Counted from the first letter of the stretch, positions 9,007 through 18,119 are shown. The stretch: 52,310 bases of DNA from Gemmatimonadota bacterium (GCA_028287345.1 JAQBPV010000189.1:1-52310); one strand, 5' to 3'. The notes: generated by a model from the letters alone, not told the origin. Numbers and translations: made by a program.

Positions 9007-9021
9007 CCTAGCGCCGCTAGG
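9007..9021. repeat. 15-base palindrome downstream of SGNH gene
   Basis: CCTAGCG-C-CGCTAGG, a perfect palindrome with one central base, located 21-36 bases beyond the SGNH hydrolase stop. It may be a short terminator for the MFS-SGNH unit or a binding site upstream of the small-protein pair. No U-tract. Confidence 0.4.
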
Positions 9022-9042
9022 TGCCCGCGGTCTATTCGTTCG

Positions 9043-9789
9043 TCAACGCTTCAACGCTTTGGCGATCGCGGCGTCGGCAAGCGGAGCCATCATCTGATAG
9101 CCCGCGACGTTGGGATGAACACCGTCACGCGAAAGTGTGCTCGGCAGACCGCCCCGCGTGTCGGCCATCGCGGCGTGGTAGTCGAGGTAGGTCTCGCCCA
9201 CTTCGCTCGCATAGCGCTTGAGCCACACATTCAGCGCGATGATCTTCGGCGCCGGCTCGAGGCCGGGCTTCCACGGGTAGTCGTACGCCGGCAACACGGA
9301 GCTCAGCACCACGCGGATGCCATTCGCCTTCGCGATCTGCACCATCGACATGAAGTTGTCCTCGATCATCTCGAGGGTCGACGGCCCGGTGTTGCCTGCG
9401 ATGTCGTTCGTGCCGGCGAGAATGACGACCACCTTCGGCTTGAGCGCCACGACGTCCTGACGGAAGCGCACGAGCATCTGCGGCGTGGTCTGTCCGCTGA
9501 TCCCCCGGCCGACGTACGGCTTGCCCGGGAACATCGACGCGAAATGCTGCGCCCACGCGTCGGTGATGGAGTTGCCGTAGAACACCACTCGATTCTCTCG
9601 CGCTTTCGGTGCGGACAGCGCGGCATTCGCGTCGCGATAGCGCCGCAGTCCTGCCCAATCGTTGCGCAGCTGCTCGAGTGCAGCCGAGTCGCGCTGCGCT
9701 TGCGTCGGCGTCTGCGCAGACAGAGGGGAATTGCCCGCGCCGATTGCCAGCGCTGACAGCACGACGATCACGCTTGAACGAGCATGCAT
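9043..9789 (-). CDS. Secreted SGNH/GDSL hydrolase
   Basis: 248 residues with a signal peptide (SSVIVVLSALAIGAG...LSAQ). Block I is FYGNSITD (nucleophile Ser), block II has GRGISGQT (oxyanion Gly), block III GTNDIAGN (oxyanion Asn), and block V DGVHPN (Asp-His). The full SGNH set is present, so it should be an active periplasmic esterase or lipase, most like the carbohydrate-esterase-3-type or platelet-activating-factor acetylhydrolase-like SGNH proteins; substrate is not determinable. It starts 28 bases after the MFS exporter gene on the same strand and is probably cotranscribed with it. Confidence 0.9.
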   Translation of the reverse strand: MHARSSVIVVLSALAIGAGNSPLSAQTPTQAQRDSAALEQLRNDWAGLRRYRDANAALSAPKARENRVVFYGNSITDAWAQHFASMFPGKPYVGRGISGQTTPQMLVRFRQDVVALKPKVVVILAGTNDIAGNTGPSTLEMIEDNFMSMVQIAKANGIRVVLSSVLPAYDYPWKPGLEPAPKIIALNVWLKRYASEVGETYLDYHAAMADTRGGLPSTLSRDGVHPNVAGYQMMAPLADAAIAKALKR

Positions 9790-9817
9790 GTGAGGAAGGG
9801 TTGGTGTCGTTGTTGTC

Positions 9818-11086
9818 CTACGCGGCTACACCATCGGCGATGACTTCCAGTTCCTCGGTATGAACGTGAGGATGTTCCAGATGGAACCTGCGCTCCGCAG
9901 GTCGCACGACGACGAAATAGACGCCGAGTGCCGCGAGGGCGCACGTGGCCATCGTGCCAGTCATCGCGAGCGGCGTCCGGCCGTCGAATAGTCCAGCGGC
10001 CACCGCACTCGCGAGCGCCCCCACGAGCATCGTCAGCCCGGTCACTACCGCGCTCGCTACACCAGCGATGTCCGGCACCGGCTCGAGCGCACCCTGTACC
10101 GCGTTCGAGCGCACGATCGCGTGAAAGATGAAGCTGAGCACCACGAGCGGTACAAGGAGCCAGGAGGCCAGCACTCCGGCCCAGGCCAGAGCGAACAGCA
10201 CCGACGCCACCGAGGCCACCATGATCATTCCGATGGCGACGAGCTTCGTGTGCGACACGCCGCGCCGATTGAGTCGCGCATTGAGGAACGCGCCGAACAC
10301 CAGGCCGAGCGACGTGCACGCGAACAGGAGTCCATACGTGCGCTGTGATACGCCCATCACACCGATGAGAATCAGCGACGACCCCGAGACGTACGCGAAC
10401 AGACACCCGAACAACAGCGCGACGACCACGGCATAACCCATCGTCACGGGATGTCGCACGACGCGGATGTAGCTTCGCACCGTACCACGCACACTGAGCG
10501 AGCGCGCTGCGTCGACCGGTGCCGACTCGTCGAGGTTGCGTACGCCGAGCACCCACAACACCACACCGCCAGCGGCGAGCGCACCATAGATCGCGCGCCA
10601 TCCGCCCAGCGACGCGATGAACACACCGAGCGTCGGCGCGATCATCGGCGCCAATCCAGCGGCGAGGTTCACGTACGATTGACGCGTGCGCGCTTCGCTG
10701 CCGCTGAAGTTGTCGCGCACCGTCGCAACCACGAGCACCTGCGCGGTGCCCGCACCCGCGCCCATCAGCAATCGCCACGTGAGTAGCGCGCCGAGCGACT
10801 GCGCGAATGCGCCGAGCGCTCCGAACACAGCGAACGTCGCGACGCCGGTGAGCAGGATGGGCCGACGGCCGTACCGATCGGAGATCGGCGCGACGACGAA
10901 TGGTCCGAACGCAAAGCCGACCATGAATACGCTCATGGTCAGTGCGGCCGTGGCCGGCGTAACCCCGAGTGATGCCGCCGTTTCGGCAAGCACCGGCAGA
11001 CCCATGTCGGTGGCGAACGACGCCAACGTCACGAGCGACGCAAGCAGCAGAGTGAAGCGAACGGAGTGCGGGTTGAGTCGGGGCAT
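9818..11086 (-). CDS. MFS drug-resistance transporter, Bcr/CflA-like
   Basis: 422 residues, twelve predicted TM helices. Features include an N-terminal helix with ASFATDMGLPVLAE (the conserved TM1 Asp of Bcr/CflA proteins), the MFS loop motif PISDRYGRRPILL after TM2, and WRLLMGAGAGTAQVL in TM4. Bcr/CflA members use proton motive force to export drugs such as bicyclomycin, sulfonamides or chloramphenicol, or cysteine. A His/Glu-rich C-terminal tail (HLEHPHVHTEELE) is unusual and could bind metal. The ATG at 11086 is the natural start, without a strong ribosome site. First gene of a unit with the SGNH hydrolase. Confidence 0.88.
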   Translation of the reverse strand: MPRLNPHSVRFTLLLASLVTLASFATDMGLPVLAETAASLGVTPATAALTMSVFMVGFAFGPFVVAPISDRYGRRPILLTGVATFAVFGALGAFAQSLGALLTWRLLMGAGAGTAQVLVVATVRDNFSGSEARTRQSYVNLAAGLAPMIAPTLGVFIASLGGWRAIYGALAAGGVVLWVLGVRNLDESAPVDAARSLSVRGTVRSYIRVVRHPVTMGYAVVVALLFGCLFAYVSGSSLILIGVMGVSQRTYGLLFACTSLGLVFGAFLNARLNRRGVSHTKLVAIGMIMVASVASVLFALAWAGVLASWLLVPLVVLSFIFHAIVRSNAVQGALEPVPDIAGVASAVVTGLTMLVGALASAVAAGLFDGRTPLAMTGTMATCALAALGVYFVVVRPAERRFHLEHPHVHTEELEVIADGVAA

Positions 11087-11333
11087 GCGCTTTCGCAGAA
11101 TAGCCGGTCGTCCAAGCCCGAGCGAGTAACCTGCTGTTGAGGTTCCCCCGACGAAGCACCCGGGCGTTGGTCACCGAGCGCGACCGTAAGATATTGTCGC
11201 ACAACACTTTACGTGAGCGTCCGACCCCGTTAAACTTATCCTTCATCCACGGGTAGTAAGTCTTGCCCGTCCCGCCTGAAAGGAACGTCCAACGCCCGGC
11301 GCTGTCGCGCCCCTGCCCACGAGACGAATCCGC

Positions 11334-12146
11334 ATGTCATCCATTCGCTACCTGAACGTTCTTGCTGGCGCGAGCGCGCTGCTTCTCGTTGGCGCGCACT
11401 TTGTGCCCGGCAGCGACCAGTCCGGCCCGGTACTCGGCGCCGCCGTCTCCTTCGTCACCCCCGCGCCAGTCGCCACCGATTCGTCCAGGACGACTGGTAC
11501 GGCCTCGGCCATTGGCAGCGTGACCAAAGCCGCGCTCGATGCCTTCACCGGTACCGTGCGCCCGCTCAGCCGTCCCGAAGCGCTCGAGGATGCATTCCGC
11601 AGCTACTTCGCGTACAAGACCACGCATCCCAACGAGGTTCGCAAGCCGTATCTCTACTTCGTGGACTATGGCCTGCCGAGCACGTCCGCGCGTGGCTATG
11701 TGTTCGACATGGAGTCGCTCCAGATCGTGGACGGTCCGTTCACGGTTGCTCACGGCCGCGGCTCGGCGACGTCGCAGTATGGCGTCCCCACCCGCTTCTC
11801 CAACGCGAACGGTAGCAACGCCACGTCGCTGGGCCTCTACGTCGCTCGGTCGACCTATGCCTTCCGCGGCCACTCGGGCGGACAGGTGTACAGCTCCGTC
11901 GGCCTGCGGTTGATGGGCGTGTCCAGCGGCTTCAACGACAACGCGCTTGGCCGCGGCGTGGTCGCGCACGGTGCGCCGTACGTCACCGCAACGAAGGCTG
12001 GACGCAGTGAAGGCTGCCCGGCCATGGAGTCCACGCGCGCCGAGCGTCTGCTTCCCAAGCTCGCCGACGGCGGCATGGTGTTTCTCTTCGCCCCCGACGA
12101 GAACTGGATGGCGAGCGATCCCTGGCTCGCAGCGAGCGCCGGGTAG
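11334..12146 (+). CDS. Murein L,D-transpeptidase-type (YkuD_2) protein
   Basis: 270 residues with an N-terminal membrane or signal segment (VLAGASALLLVGAHFVPG). The catalytic region carries a His in VVAHGAPYV (His212) and the active Cys in GRSEGCPAM (Cys228), the arrangement of the YkuD_2 catalytic family in which Cys attacks a peptidoglycan stem peptide. The central YFVDYGLPSTSARGYVFD strand and VAHGRGSATSQYG also match that family. It should act in the periplasm on cell-wall crosslinks. It is divergent from the MFS gene and stands alone, with the fusion remnant convergent just behind it. Confidence 0.85.
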   Translation: MSSIRYLNVLAGASALLLVGAHFVPGSDQSGPVLGAAVSFVTPAPVATDSSRTTGTASAIGSVTKAALDAFTGTVRPLSRPEALEDAFRSYFAYKTTHPNEVRKPYLYFVDYGLPSTSARGYVFDMESLQIVDGPFTVAHGRGSATSQYGVPTRFSNANGSNATSLGLYVARSTYAFRGHSGGQVYSSVGLRLMGVSSGFNDNALGRGVVAHGAPYVTATKAGRSEGCPAMESTRAERLLPKLADGGMVFLFAPDENWMASDPWLAASAG

Positions 12147-12157
12147 CTCGTTCGCAG

Positions 12158-12562
12158 TTACTTGATGGCGGCGCTCGTATCCGTGAGCGCGCGCATGAAC
12201 GCGACGAGATCATACTTCTCTCATCGCGTGAGATGGAGCGACACCGCGAAGTCGTCCTCGTTGTTCACCACGAGTGTGAACGTGTTGTCGGCATTGTGAA
12301 TCAGCCCCGCGCCATCCGTCGATCCGCCGAATACGTAATTCGGTGACCCCGTGAGCACATCGTCGCTGCTCAGCAGGCTGTAGGCAGTCACTCCATTCAT
12401 CAGGTTCTTCACCAGCGTTGGCGTGGCCGACGTGTTGGCCAGCACGACTTCACTCGCCTGCGATGCATTCACGATGTCGTCGCTACGGCAGGCTACGATA
12501 GTGGCCGTTCCAATGCTGGCGACCGCGAGTATCGCGCTCGTCGTTCGTGTGCGCAGAATCAT
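12158..12562 (-). pseudogene. Fusion remnant: PhoX-like N-terminus joined to cytochrome-peroxidase-like C-terminus
   Basis: Starts well: ATG at 12562 after GGGAAGAAG, then a lipoprotein leader (LAVASIGTATIVAC). The first ~108 residues, ending GLIHNADNTFTLVVNNEDDFAVS, resemble the start of PhoX/DUF839 phosphatases, which are several times longer. After SLHLTR a TGA (12221-12223) intervenes, but the same frame continues EKYDLVAFMRALTDTSAAIK and stops at 12158, which looks like the C-terminus of a di-haem cytochrome c peroxidase or similar c-type cytochrome. I read this as a deletion joining two formerly neighbouring genes, followed by a stop. A short 113-residue product could still be made. Confidence 0.65.
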
Positions 12563-12715
12563 CTTCTTCCCATGTGGCGTGAGGCTACCCGAGACACGCG
12601 GGTGAGAATCATCGCGCTACGTCACGATCGTGTCGCCGAGGTGGTGACGCCGTGGTAACGGTGCGGCATACGCTCGTGTGTTGCCCTCGCCCCGCACGCG
12701 TGCGAGCTTGCGCCG

Positions 12716-13723
12716 ATGGAATGGGAACGGCTGCCCCGCGAACAGTTGCTCGACGTCAAGATCCGTAAGCTCGGTCTCAGGCTCGCCGGCACGTGGGTCG
12801 AGGCGTGCGTCGACGACCTCTATCGCGAGCTCGAGAAACGGGACATCGCGCTCCGGCCACATGTCTGGCTCTCCGACGAATGGTTCTCTCCCACCAACGT
12901 CCCAGGCATCGGCATTCCGTTCTACCTCGTGCATCCGCGCCTCATTCGACTCGAGCGCAGCATGATGCTGGAGGCTGAGGGCGCGTCTCGCGCAGAGTGC
13001 ATGCGCATCCTGCGGCACGAGGCGGGGCACGCGATTCAGCACGGCTATCGACTCCACCGACGGCCCACGTACCAACGATTTTTCGGCAAGTCGTCCACAC
13101 CGTATCCGCTCTCTTATCGCCCGAAGCCAGCCAGCCGCACGTTCGTGCAGCACCTGCGCGCCTACTATGCGCAGGCACATCCGGACGAGGATTTCGCGGA
13201 GACGTTCGCCGTGTGGATGCAGCCGAAGGCGCGCTGGAAACGGCAGTACGCCGATTGGCCTGCACTCCGGAAGCTCGAGTACGTGGATGAGCTGATGGAA
13301 GAGTTGCGCGGAAAGCGGCCGCCGGTGCACACCCGCCTTCGCGTCGCACCCATCTCGAAGCTCGACATGACGCTGCGCGAGTACTACGACGAGAAGCGCG
13401 CGTTTTACGCCGTCGACTACCCGAGCACGTACGACACCGAACTGCGTCGCGTCTTCTCCGACGCGCCTCGGCATGCGAACCGTGAACCCGCGGCGCGTTT
13501 CATCAAGCGGCATCGGAACGAGATTCGCAGCCTCGTGACGCGCTGGACCAACGAATCTGACTTCACCGTCGATCAGCTGTTGCGCGACATGATCGGCCGC
13601 AGCCGGGACCTGAAGCTCCGCGTCGGCGGTCCCGAGAAGAAAGTGCTCATGGACTTCGCCGGAACGCTCGCCGTGCGCTCCGTCCACTTCCTCTACAGAC
13701 GACGGGTATCCATCCCGCTATGA
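12716..13723 (+). CDS. Putative zinc metallopeptidase (HExxH)
   Basis: 335 residues, no signal peptide. The zinc motif is HEAGHAIQHGY (His101, Glu102, His105), with a probable third ligand in PDEDFAETFAVW (Glu162), as in gluzincin-type enzymes of the putative zinc-binding metallopeptidase family (Peptidase_Mx-like). The N-terminal part has LRLAGTWVEACVDDLYREL and PFYLVHPRLIRLER; the C-terminal half is charged and helical. Its stop overlaps the start of the ATP-grasp gene in an ATGA, so the pair is translationally coupled and probably acts in one pathway, for example making and trimming a peptide. The start at 12716 lacks a clear ribosome site. The substrate is unknown. Confidence 0.8.
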   Translation: MEWERLPREQLLDVKIRKLGLRLAGTWVEACVDDLYRELEKRDIALRPHVWLSDEWFSPTNVPGIGIPFYLVHPRLIRLERSMMLEAEGASRAECMRILRHEAGHAIQHGYRLHRRPTYQRFFGKSSTPYPLSYRPKPASRTFVQHLRAYYAQAHPDEDFAETFAVWMQPKARWKRQYADWPALRKLEYVDELMEELRGKRPPVHTRLRVAPISKLDMTLREYYDEKRAFYAVDYPSTYDTELRRVFSDAPRHANREPAARFIKRHRNEIRSLVTRWTNESDFTVDQLLRDMIGRSRDLKLRVGGPEKKVLMDFAGTLAVRSVHFLYRRRVSIPL

Positions 13724-14745
13724 GTCCTTCTCGCCGCAAGCTCCGCGTGCTCGTGCTCATCGGACGTGGTTACACACCCCCCGACGACATCGACGCGCTG
13801 AGCGAGCAGGAGCGTCATGAGTACAAGACCGAAATTGACATCCTCGGTACGCTGAAGGCACTCGGCCACGAGGCGCGTCCCCTCGAGGTGCACGAGGAGC
13901 TCGCGCCCATCCGCCGCGAGGTCGAGGAATGGAAGCCGCATGTCGTGGTCAACCTCCTCGAGGCGTTCTTCGACCTGCGCGAGTTCGACCAACACGTCGT
14001 CAGCTATCTCGAACTGTTGCGCGTTCCGTACACGGGATGCAATCCGCGTGGACTCGTCCTCGCGCGCGACAAGTCGCTGGCGAAGAAGATCCTCACGTAC
14101 CATCGCATACCGGTTCCCAAGTTCGACGTCGTGCATCAGGGACGTCGCGTGCGTCGCCCCAAGGCGCTCGGCTTTCCGCTCATCGTGAAGAGCCTCACCG
14201 AGGAGAAATCGGTCGGCATCTCGCAGGCGAGCGTGGTGCGGAGCGACTAGGAGCTCGAGGCGCGCGTGAAGTTCATCCACGAGAGTATCACCGGTGATGC
14301 GCTCATCGAGGAGTTCATCGACGGACGCGAGATCTACGTCGGCGCACTCGGCAACAAGCGGCTCACCGTGTTGCCGCCATGGGAATTGTTCTTCGAGAAC
14401 ACGGCGCCGGGCAGCATGGCGATCGCGACGCAGCGCGTGAAGCACAACCTCCAGTACCAGGCCAAGCACGGCATCTCCGAAGGGCCGGCCGACATGGAGC
14501 CCGCGCAGCGCGACAAGCTCGTTGCGACGGTGCGACGCATCTATCGCGCGCTGTCCCTCGACGGCTATGCGCGACTCGACTTTCGACTGCGCGCGGATGG
14601 AACGGCGTTCTTCATCGAGGCCAATCCGAACCCGGAAATCGCGCGGAAGGAAGAGTTCGCGCAGTCGGCACTCAAGGCAGGCACAAGCTACGAGAAACTC
14701 ATCGAGACGATCATCTCGCTCGGTATCAAGCGCGGCGCAATCTGA
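13720..14745 (+). pseudogene. ATP-grasp ligase (D-Ala-D-Ala ligase-like) with in-frame amber stop
   Basis: The frame would encode 341 residues of an ATP-grasp carboxylate-amine ligase. The N-terminal domain (VLVLIGRGYTPPDD, VVVNLLEAFFDLREFDQ, VPYTGCNPRGL) leads to the nucleotide-binding part (LARDKSLAKKIL, GFPLIVKSLTEEKSVGIS). At 14248-14250 a TAG stops the frame after VVRSD; the same frame then continues ELEARVKF, FIDGREIYVGAL, YARLDFRLRADG and FIEANPNPEI (metal-binding Glu/Asn). One GAG-to-TAG change explains everything, with no other damage. Options are a recent nonsense mutation, a sequence error, amber readthrough, or two-part translation by restart at GTG 14266. Confidence 0.8.
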
Positions 14746-14772
14746 AACTACCTGGCAACGTGCCCCAAACAG

Positions 14773-16770
14773 TTATGTGGCATCGAGTGCATCACGCACA
14801 GCCCGTGCAAGGTCGGTGGGCTCGAATGGTTTCTGGATGAAGCGCACTGTCGACGACACGATGCCGCGCCGGACGATCTCGTCGTCGGTATAGCCCGACA
14901 TCAGCAGCGCCTTGAGCCTTGGTCGTTCTGCCTGCAGACGCTTGAGGACCTCCGCACCACCCATCCCGGGCATCACCGCATCGGAAACGACGAGGTGAAT
15001 GGGCGATGAAAAGGTGGCGCTGAGCGCGAGAGCTTCCGCGCCACTCGCCGCAGTGAGGACGACATAGCCCTGCCGGGTGAGCACGCGCTGCGCTATCTCG
15101 CGCACCGGTGTCTCATCCTCGACGACGAGTACCGTCTCGACTCCGCACACCGCGGCGCTCTCGGCGACGCGCAGCTCCACTGTGTGGTCCGCGCCAGCTA
15201 CGAGCGGCAGATAGATCTCGAACATCGTTCCGTGTCCGATCCTGCTCTTTGCCAGCACGTAGCCGGCCGACTGCTTCACGACACCATACACCGTCGCGAG
15301 TCCGAGCCCGGTGCCCTTGCCCGGCGCCTTCGTCGTGAAAAACGGCTCGAACAACCGCGCCATCGTGGCGGCGTCCATGCCAGTGCCGGTGTCTCGTACC
15401 TCAATGAGCGCATAGTCGCCCGTCGGTACCACGCCGCGCGCCGCAGACGTGCCCGCGACGACTGACACGTTTGACGTGGCGATCGTGAGAACGCCGCCGT
15501 TGGGCATGGCGTCACGTGCATTCACGGCGAGATTCACCAGCACCTGGTTGATCTGGGTCGCATCGGCGATGACGGATCCGAGATCGCTCGCCAGCTCGGT
15601 GCGAATCTCGATGTCCTCCCCGAGCAGCCGTCGCAGCATCTCCCGGGTCTCCTCGACGATGGCGTTGAGGGCGAGCGATGTCGGCTTGAGGATCTGCTTT
15701 CGGCTGAACGCGAGGAGCTGCCGCGTGAGGCCCGCGGCCCTGATCGTCGCCTTCTGGATCGCTTCCGCGTCTTCGTAGCGGGGATCATCCGACTCGAGCG
15801 ACTCCAGCAGGAAGGCGCTGTGCGCGCCGATGACGGTCAACAGGTTGTTGAAGTCGTGAGCAACACCGCCAGCCAGCCGACCGACGGCCTCCATCTTCTG
15901 CGCCTGCCGCAGCATCGACTCGAGCTCGGTGCGCTCGCCGATATCCCGCGCCACCGCCGATATGCCGATGACGCTCCCGTCGTGATCGCGAATGGCGAAC
16001 ACCGTGATCGAGATGTTCACGAGCGATCCGTCCTTGCGACGGCGCTGCGTGTTGATCTGTTCGACCGATTCGCCACGCTGCACGGCGCTGAACATCTCGA
16101 TCGTTTCCGGGTGCTTTTCCGGATACAACAGCGAGACATGTTGGCCAAGGATCTCCTCGGTCGTATAGCCGAGCAGACGTTCCGCGGCGTTGTTCCAGCT
16201 CGTGATGCGTCCGGCGGTGTCCGCGCTCATGATCGCATCGGTAGACGAGTTGACGATGGCGGCGAGCCGTGCCGACTCGTGTCGCGCGTCGCGATGCTCC
16301 TGCTCCGAGCGTCGAAGCGCTTCGGTCGCGAGTACCTGGTCCGTGACGTCGACCCCGTGCGCGACGACGGCGTACTCTCCGCGCTCGTCGACGAGGCGCT
16401 GATACACCTGGTCCACATACCGTCGCTCGGGCGGTGCACCGGCCTCCCGGGCAAGAAACACGGGCAGTTGTCGGCCGCAGAACGGCTCACCGGTCTCACG
16501 GACGTGATCGAGCAGTTCGACGAATCCCTGCCCTACGAGCTCGGGCAGCGCGTCGAGCAGCTTTTGACCGACGGGGTTGCGATGCCCGACCAGCTGCATG
16601 TACGCGGGATTTACCCGCTCGAAAACATGATCCGGCCCACGTAGCACCGCGAGAAAGGCCGGCGCGTGCTCGAAGATGTCTGCCAGCCGCGCGCGCTCGA
16701 TCTCGAGCCACGCAATGCGACCCTCGGCGGTATCCGGTTCTCGGCTAGGGTTGATGCTCTGCTGATGCAC
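14773..16770 (-). CDS. Hybrid sensor histidine kinase, PAS-PAS-HisKA-HATPase-REC
   Basis: 665 residues, soluble (no TM segment). PAS1 lies at about 27-145 (FEHAPAFLAVLRG), PAS2 at about 165-280 (TDAIMSADTAGRITSWNNAA, ending GISAVARDIGER), then a coiled linker, an H-box GGVAHDFNNLL (His305), an N-box LVNLAVNARDAMP, G boxes DTGTGM and GKGTGLGLATV, and a C-terminal receiver at about 545-660 with the phospho-accepting Asp597 (VVSDAVMPGMGG) and Lys647 in IQKPF. It is a NtrB-like PAS hybrid kinase whose output partner is not adjacent. The start overlaps the end of the upstream lipoprotein gene by 26 bases. Confidence 0.9.
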   Translation of the reverse strand: MHQQSINPSREPDTAEGRIAWLEIERARLADIFEHAPAFLAVLRGPDHVFERVNPAYMQLVGHRNPVGQKLLDALPELVGQGFVELLDHVRETGEPFCGRQLPVFLAREAGAPPERRYVDQVYQRLVDERGEYAVVAHGVDVTDQVLATEALRRSEQEHRDARHESARLAAIVNSSTDAIMSADTAGRITSWNNAAERLLGYTTEEILGQHVSLLYPEKHPETIEMFSAVQRGESVEQINTQRRRKDGSLVNISITVFAIRDHDGSVIGISAVARDIGERTELESMLRQAQKMEAVGRLAGGVAHDFNNLLTVIGAHSAFLLESLESDDPRYEDAEAIQKATIRAAGLTRQLLAFSRKQILKPTSLALNAIVEETREMLRRLLGEDIEIRTELASDLGSVIADATQINQVLVNLAVNARDAMPNGGVLTIATSNVSVVAGTSAARGVVPTGDYALIEVRDTGTGMDAATMARLFEPFFTTKAPGKGTGLGLATVYGVVKQSAGYVLAKSRIGHGTMFEIYLPLVAGADHTVELRVAESAAVCGVETVLVVEDETPVREIAQRVLTRQGYVVLTAASGAEALALSATFSSPIHLVVSDAVMPGMGGAEVLKRLQAERPRLKALLMSGYTDDEIVRRGIVSSTVRFIQKPFEPTDLARAVRDALDAT

Positions 16771-17281
16771 TCACAGGAGTATCGGACAGATGTTCCTGAA
16801 CGATCACCCACCGGCCCCCTTTTCGTTGAAAAACCGCCGTCCAAGCGCCAGCGATCACATGCGGCTGACCGGCCGGTGTGAGGTGCGGCACCCTGTAGGT
16901 CGTGGTGATGACCGCGGCGTCCGGCGCCAATACGTCGACCCGCATGCTGCCCCACGTCCATTTCGGGTTGCGCATGTTCTTGCCGACATTGTCCCAGAAC
17001 GCGCGGATACCCGCTTCGAGCGTGTCGCGCGACGTGGAGACCTGGCCGCCGCTCGCCGAGATCACTGGTCCGCTGGGTGGGTACAGGCTCATCAACCGCT
17101 GTACGGGATCGCCAGGCTTCGAGAGGTCGTACGCGTTCGTGATCAGCCGCTTGAGGGTGTCGGCGATGGCGGCACGCTGCGCCGGCAGCATCGCGGTGCG
17201 GTCTGCCGGGGCGCACGCAACCAGGAGGGCGAGACAATGACCGACGACGATTGCGCCGCCAAGACGCTCACGGATGCTCAT
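16745..17281 (-). CDS. SnoaL-like (NTF2-fold) lipoprotein
   Basis: About 178 residues from the ATG at 17281 (MSIRERLGG). A leader ending LALLVAC gives a lipobox. The mature part has RAAIADTLKRLITNAYDL, then a cone-shaped NTF2/SnoaL-type pattern (LEAGIRAFWDNVGKN, DVLAPDAAVITTTYRV, AWTAVFQRKGGRWVIVQEHLSDT), as in DUF4440/SnoaL-like proteins. Such proteins are often small ligand-binding or catalytic domains; no specific substrate is indicated. It overlaps the start of the PAS hybrid kinase by 26 bases on the same strand, so the two may be co-expressed, possibly with the lipoprotein as an envelope accessory. Confidence 0.78.
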   Translation of the reverse strand: MSIRERLGGAIVVGHCLALLVACAPADRTAMLPAQRAAIADTLKRLITNAYDLSKPGDPVQRLMSLYPPSGPVISASGGQVSTSRDTLEAGIRAFWDNVGKNMRNPKWTWGSMRVDVLAPDAAVITTTYRVPHLTPAGQPHVIAGAWTAVFQRKGGRWVIVQEHLSDTPVSASAEHQP

Positions 17282-17333
17282 GGGTGGCGAAGCTAATTGT
17301 CGCGCACTGTCTCCTGCCATGTCCTGTTGCGGT

Positions 17334-17346
17334 GACACACTGTGTC
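17334..17346. promoter_or_regulatory. Palindrome GACACA-C-TGTGTC between divergent lipoprotein genes
   Basis: A 13-base perfect palindrome in the 171-base gap between the SnoaL-like lipoprotein (minus) and the glycine-rich lipoprotein (plus). Its position is suited to a shared operator, but no regulator is identified. Confidence 0.35.
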
Positions 17347-17452
17347 GCAGTTCAAGGACACTCCGTCCCTATTCGTCTTTGTTCCCCGGGCCAAAGGACT
17401 GGCTCACTGCATGCAGCGGGTGCACACGTGGGTTCAACATGGAGGCACCACA

Positions 17453-18070
17453 ATGCGGACGGAATGGAAAGTCGCTGTGCTCTCGCTCGCCCTGCTGTCC
17501 GCATGTAGCAAACGACCAGAACCTACGGCGAGCCTTTCCGACGACTTGAAGAAGGACCTCGCGGCGGCCTCGGCGTCGGCCAACGAGCTGGCTCCGCAGA
17601 ACTATCAGCGCATGCGGTTCGTGTCCGACATCGAGCGGTCCAGGGCCACCACGCCGGCGAGCCGACCCAAGGTCTCTCACCGGCACGAGCGCATGACGGC
17701 GAGCAATCACGCCTCGGGCGATCCGATCGTGTCGATGGCGTCGCACACACTCGAGACGGTCGCCACGCCGGCCGGTGCTCCGGCGCCCGAACCGACGATC
17801 GTCGTTGCCGCGCAGCCAGCGCCCGAACCGATGGTGATGCAGTCCGGTGGACCGTCCGATGCTGGCGTCTCGTCCGACAATGGTCACGGCATCGGCGGCA
17901 TTCTCGGGGGAATTCTTGGCGGAGTCGTCATTCGCGGCGGCCACGCCGGCCCGGACAAGTGCGACCCGCGCTCCGATGCGCGGGCACGTGGCGCCATGAC
18001 CGGCCGTCCCGACTTCAGCATGCCGATTCCGATCGGTCAGCCGATCTTCGGGAGAGCAGGACGGCGGTAA
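17453..18070 (+). CDS. Glycine-rich hypothetical lipoprotein
   Basis: 205 residues from the ATG at 17453, which follows a consensus GGAGG at a spacing of 7. The leader MRTEWKVAVLSLALLSAC carries a lipobox. The mature protein has a charged helix (LSDDLKKDLAAASASANELAP), an Arg/Ser/His-rich middle, a Pro/Ala linker, and a glycine-zipper-like run GIGGILGGILGGVVIRGG that could insert in or pack against a membrane. It ends with a basic tail. No family is recognised. It stands alone, followed by a strong inverted repeat at 18120-18150. An envelope-anchored structural role is a guess. Confidence 0.75.
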   Translation: MRTEWKVAVLSLALLSACSKRPEPTASLSDDLKKDLAAASASANELAPQNYQRMRFVSDIERSRATTPASRPKVSHRHERMTASNHASGDPIVSMASHTLETVATPAGAPAPEPTIVVAAQPAPEPMVMQSGGPSDAGVSSDNGHGIGGILGGILGGVVIRGGHAGPDKCDPRSDARARGAMTGRPDFSMPIPIGQPIFGRAGRR

Positions 18071-18119
18071 GCACGATCGTCCCGTGCGGAAACGGGACCT
18101 GCTCATCTGACTCGACACG

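Noticed and set aside
9768-11246. 492-codon minus-strand frame over the MFS gene
   Set aside because: Out of frame with a clear twelve-helix transporter; Arg-rich translation typical of GC-rich shadow frames.
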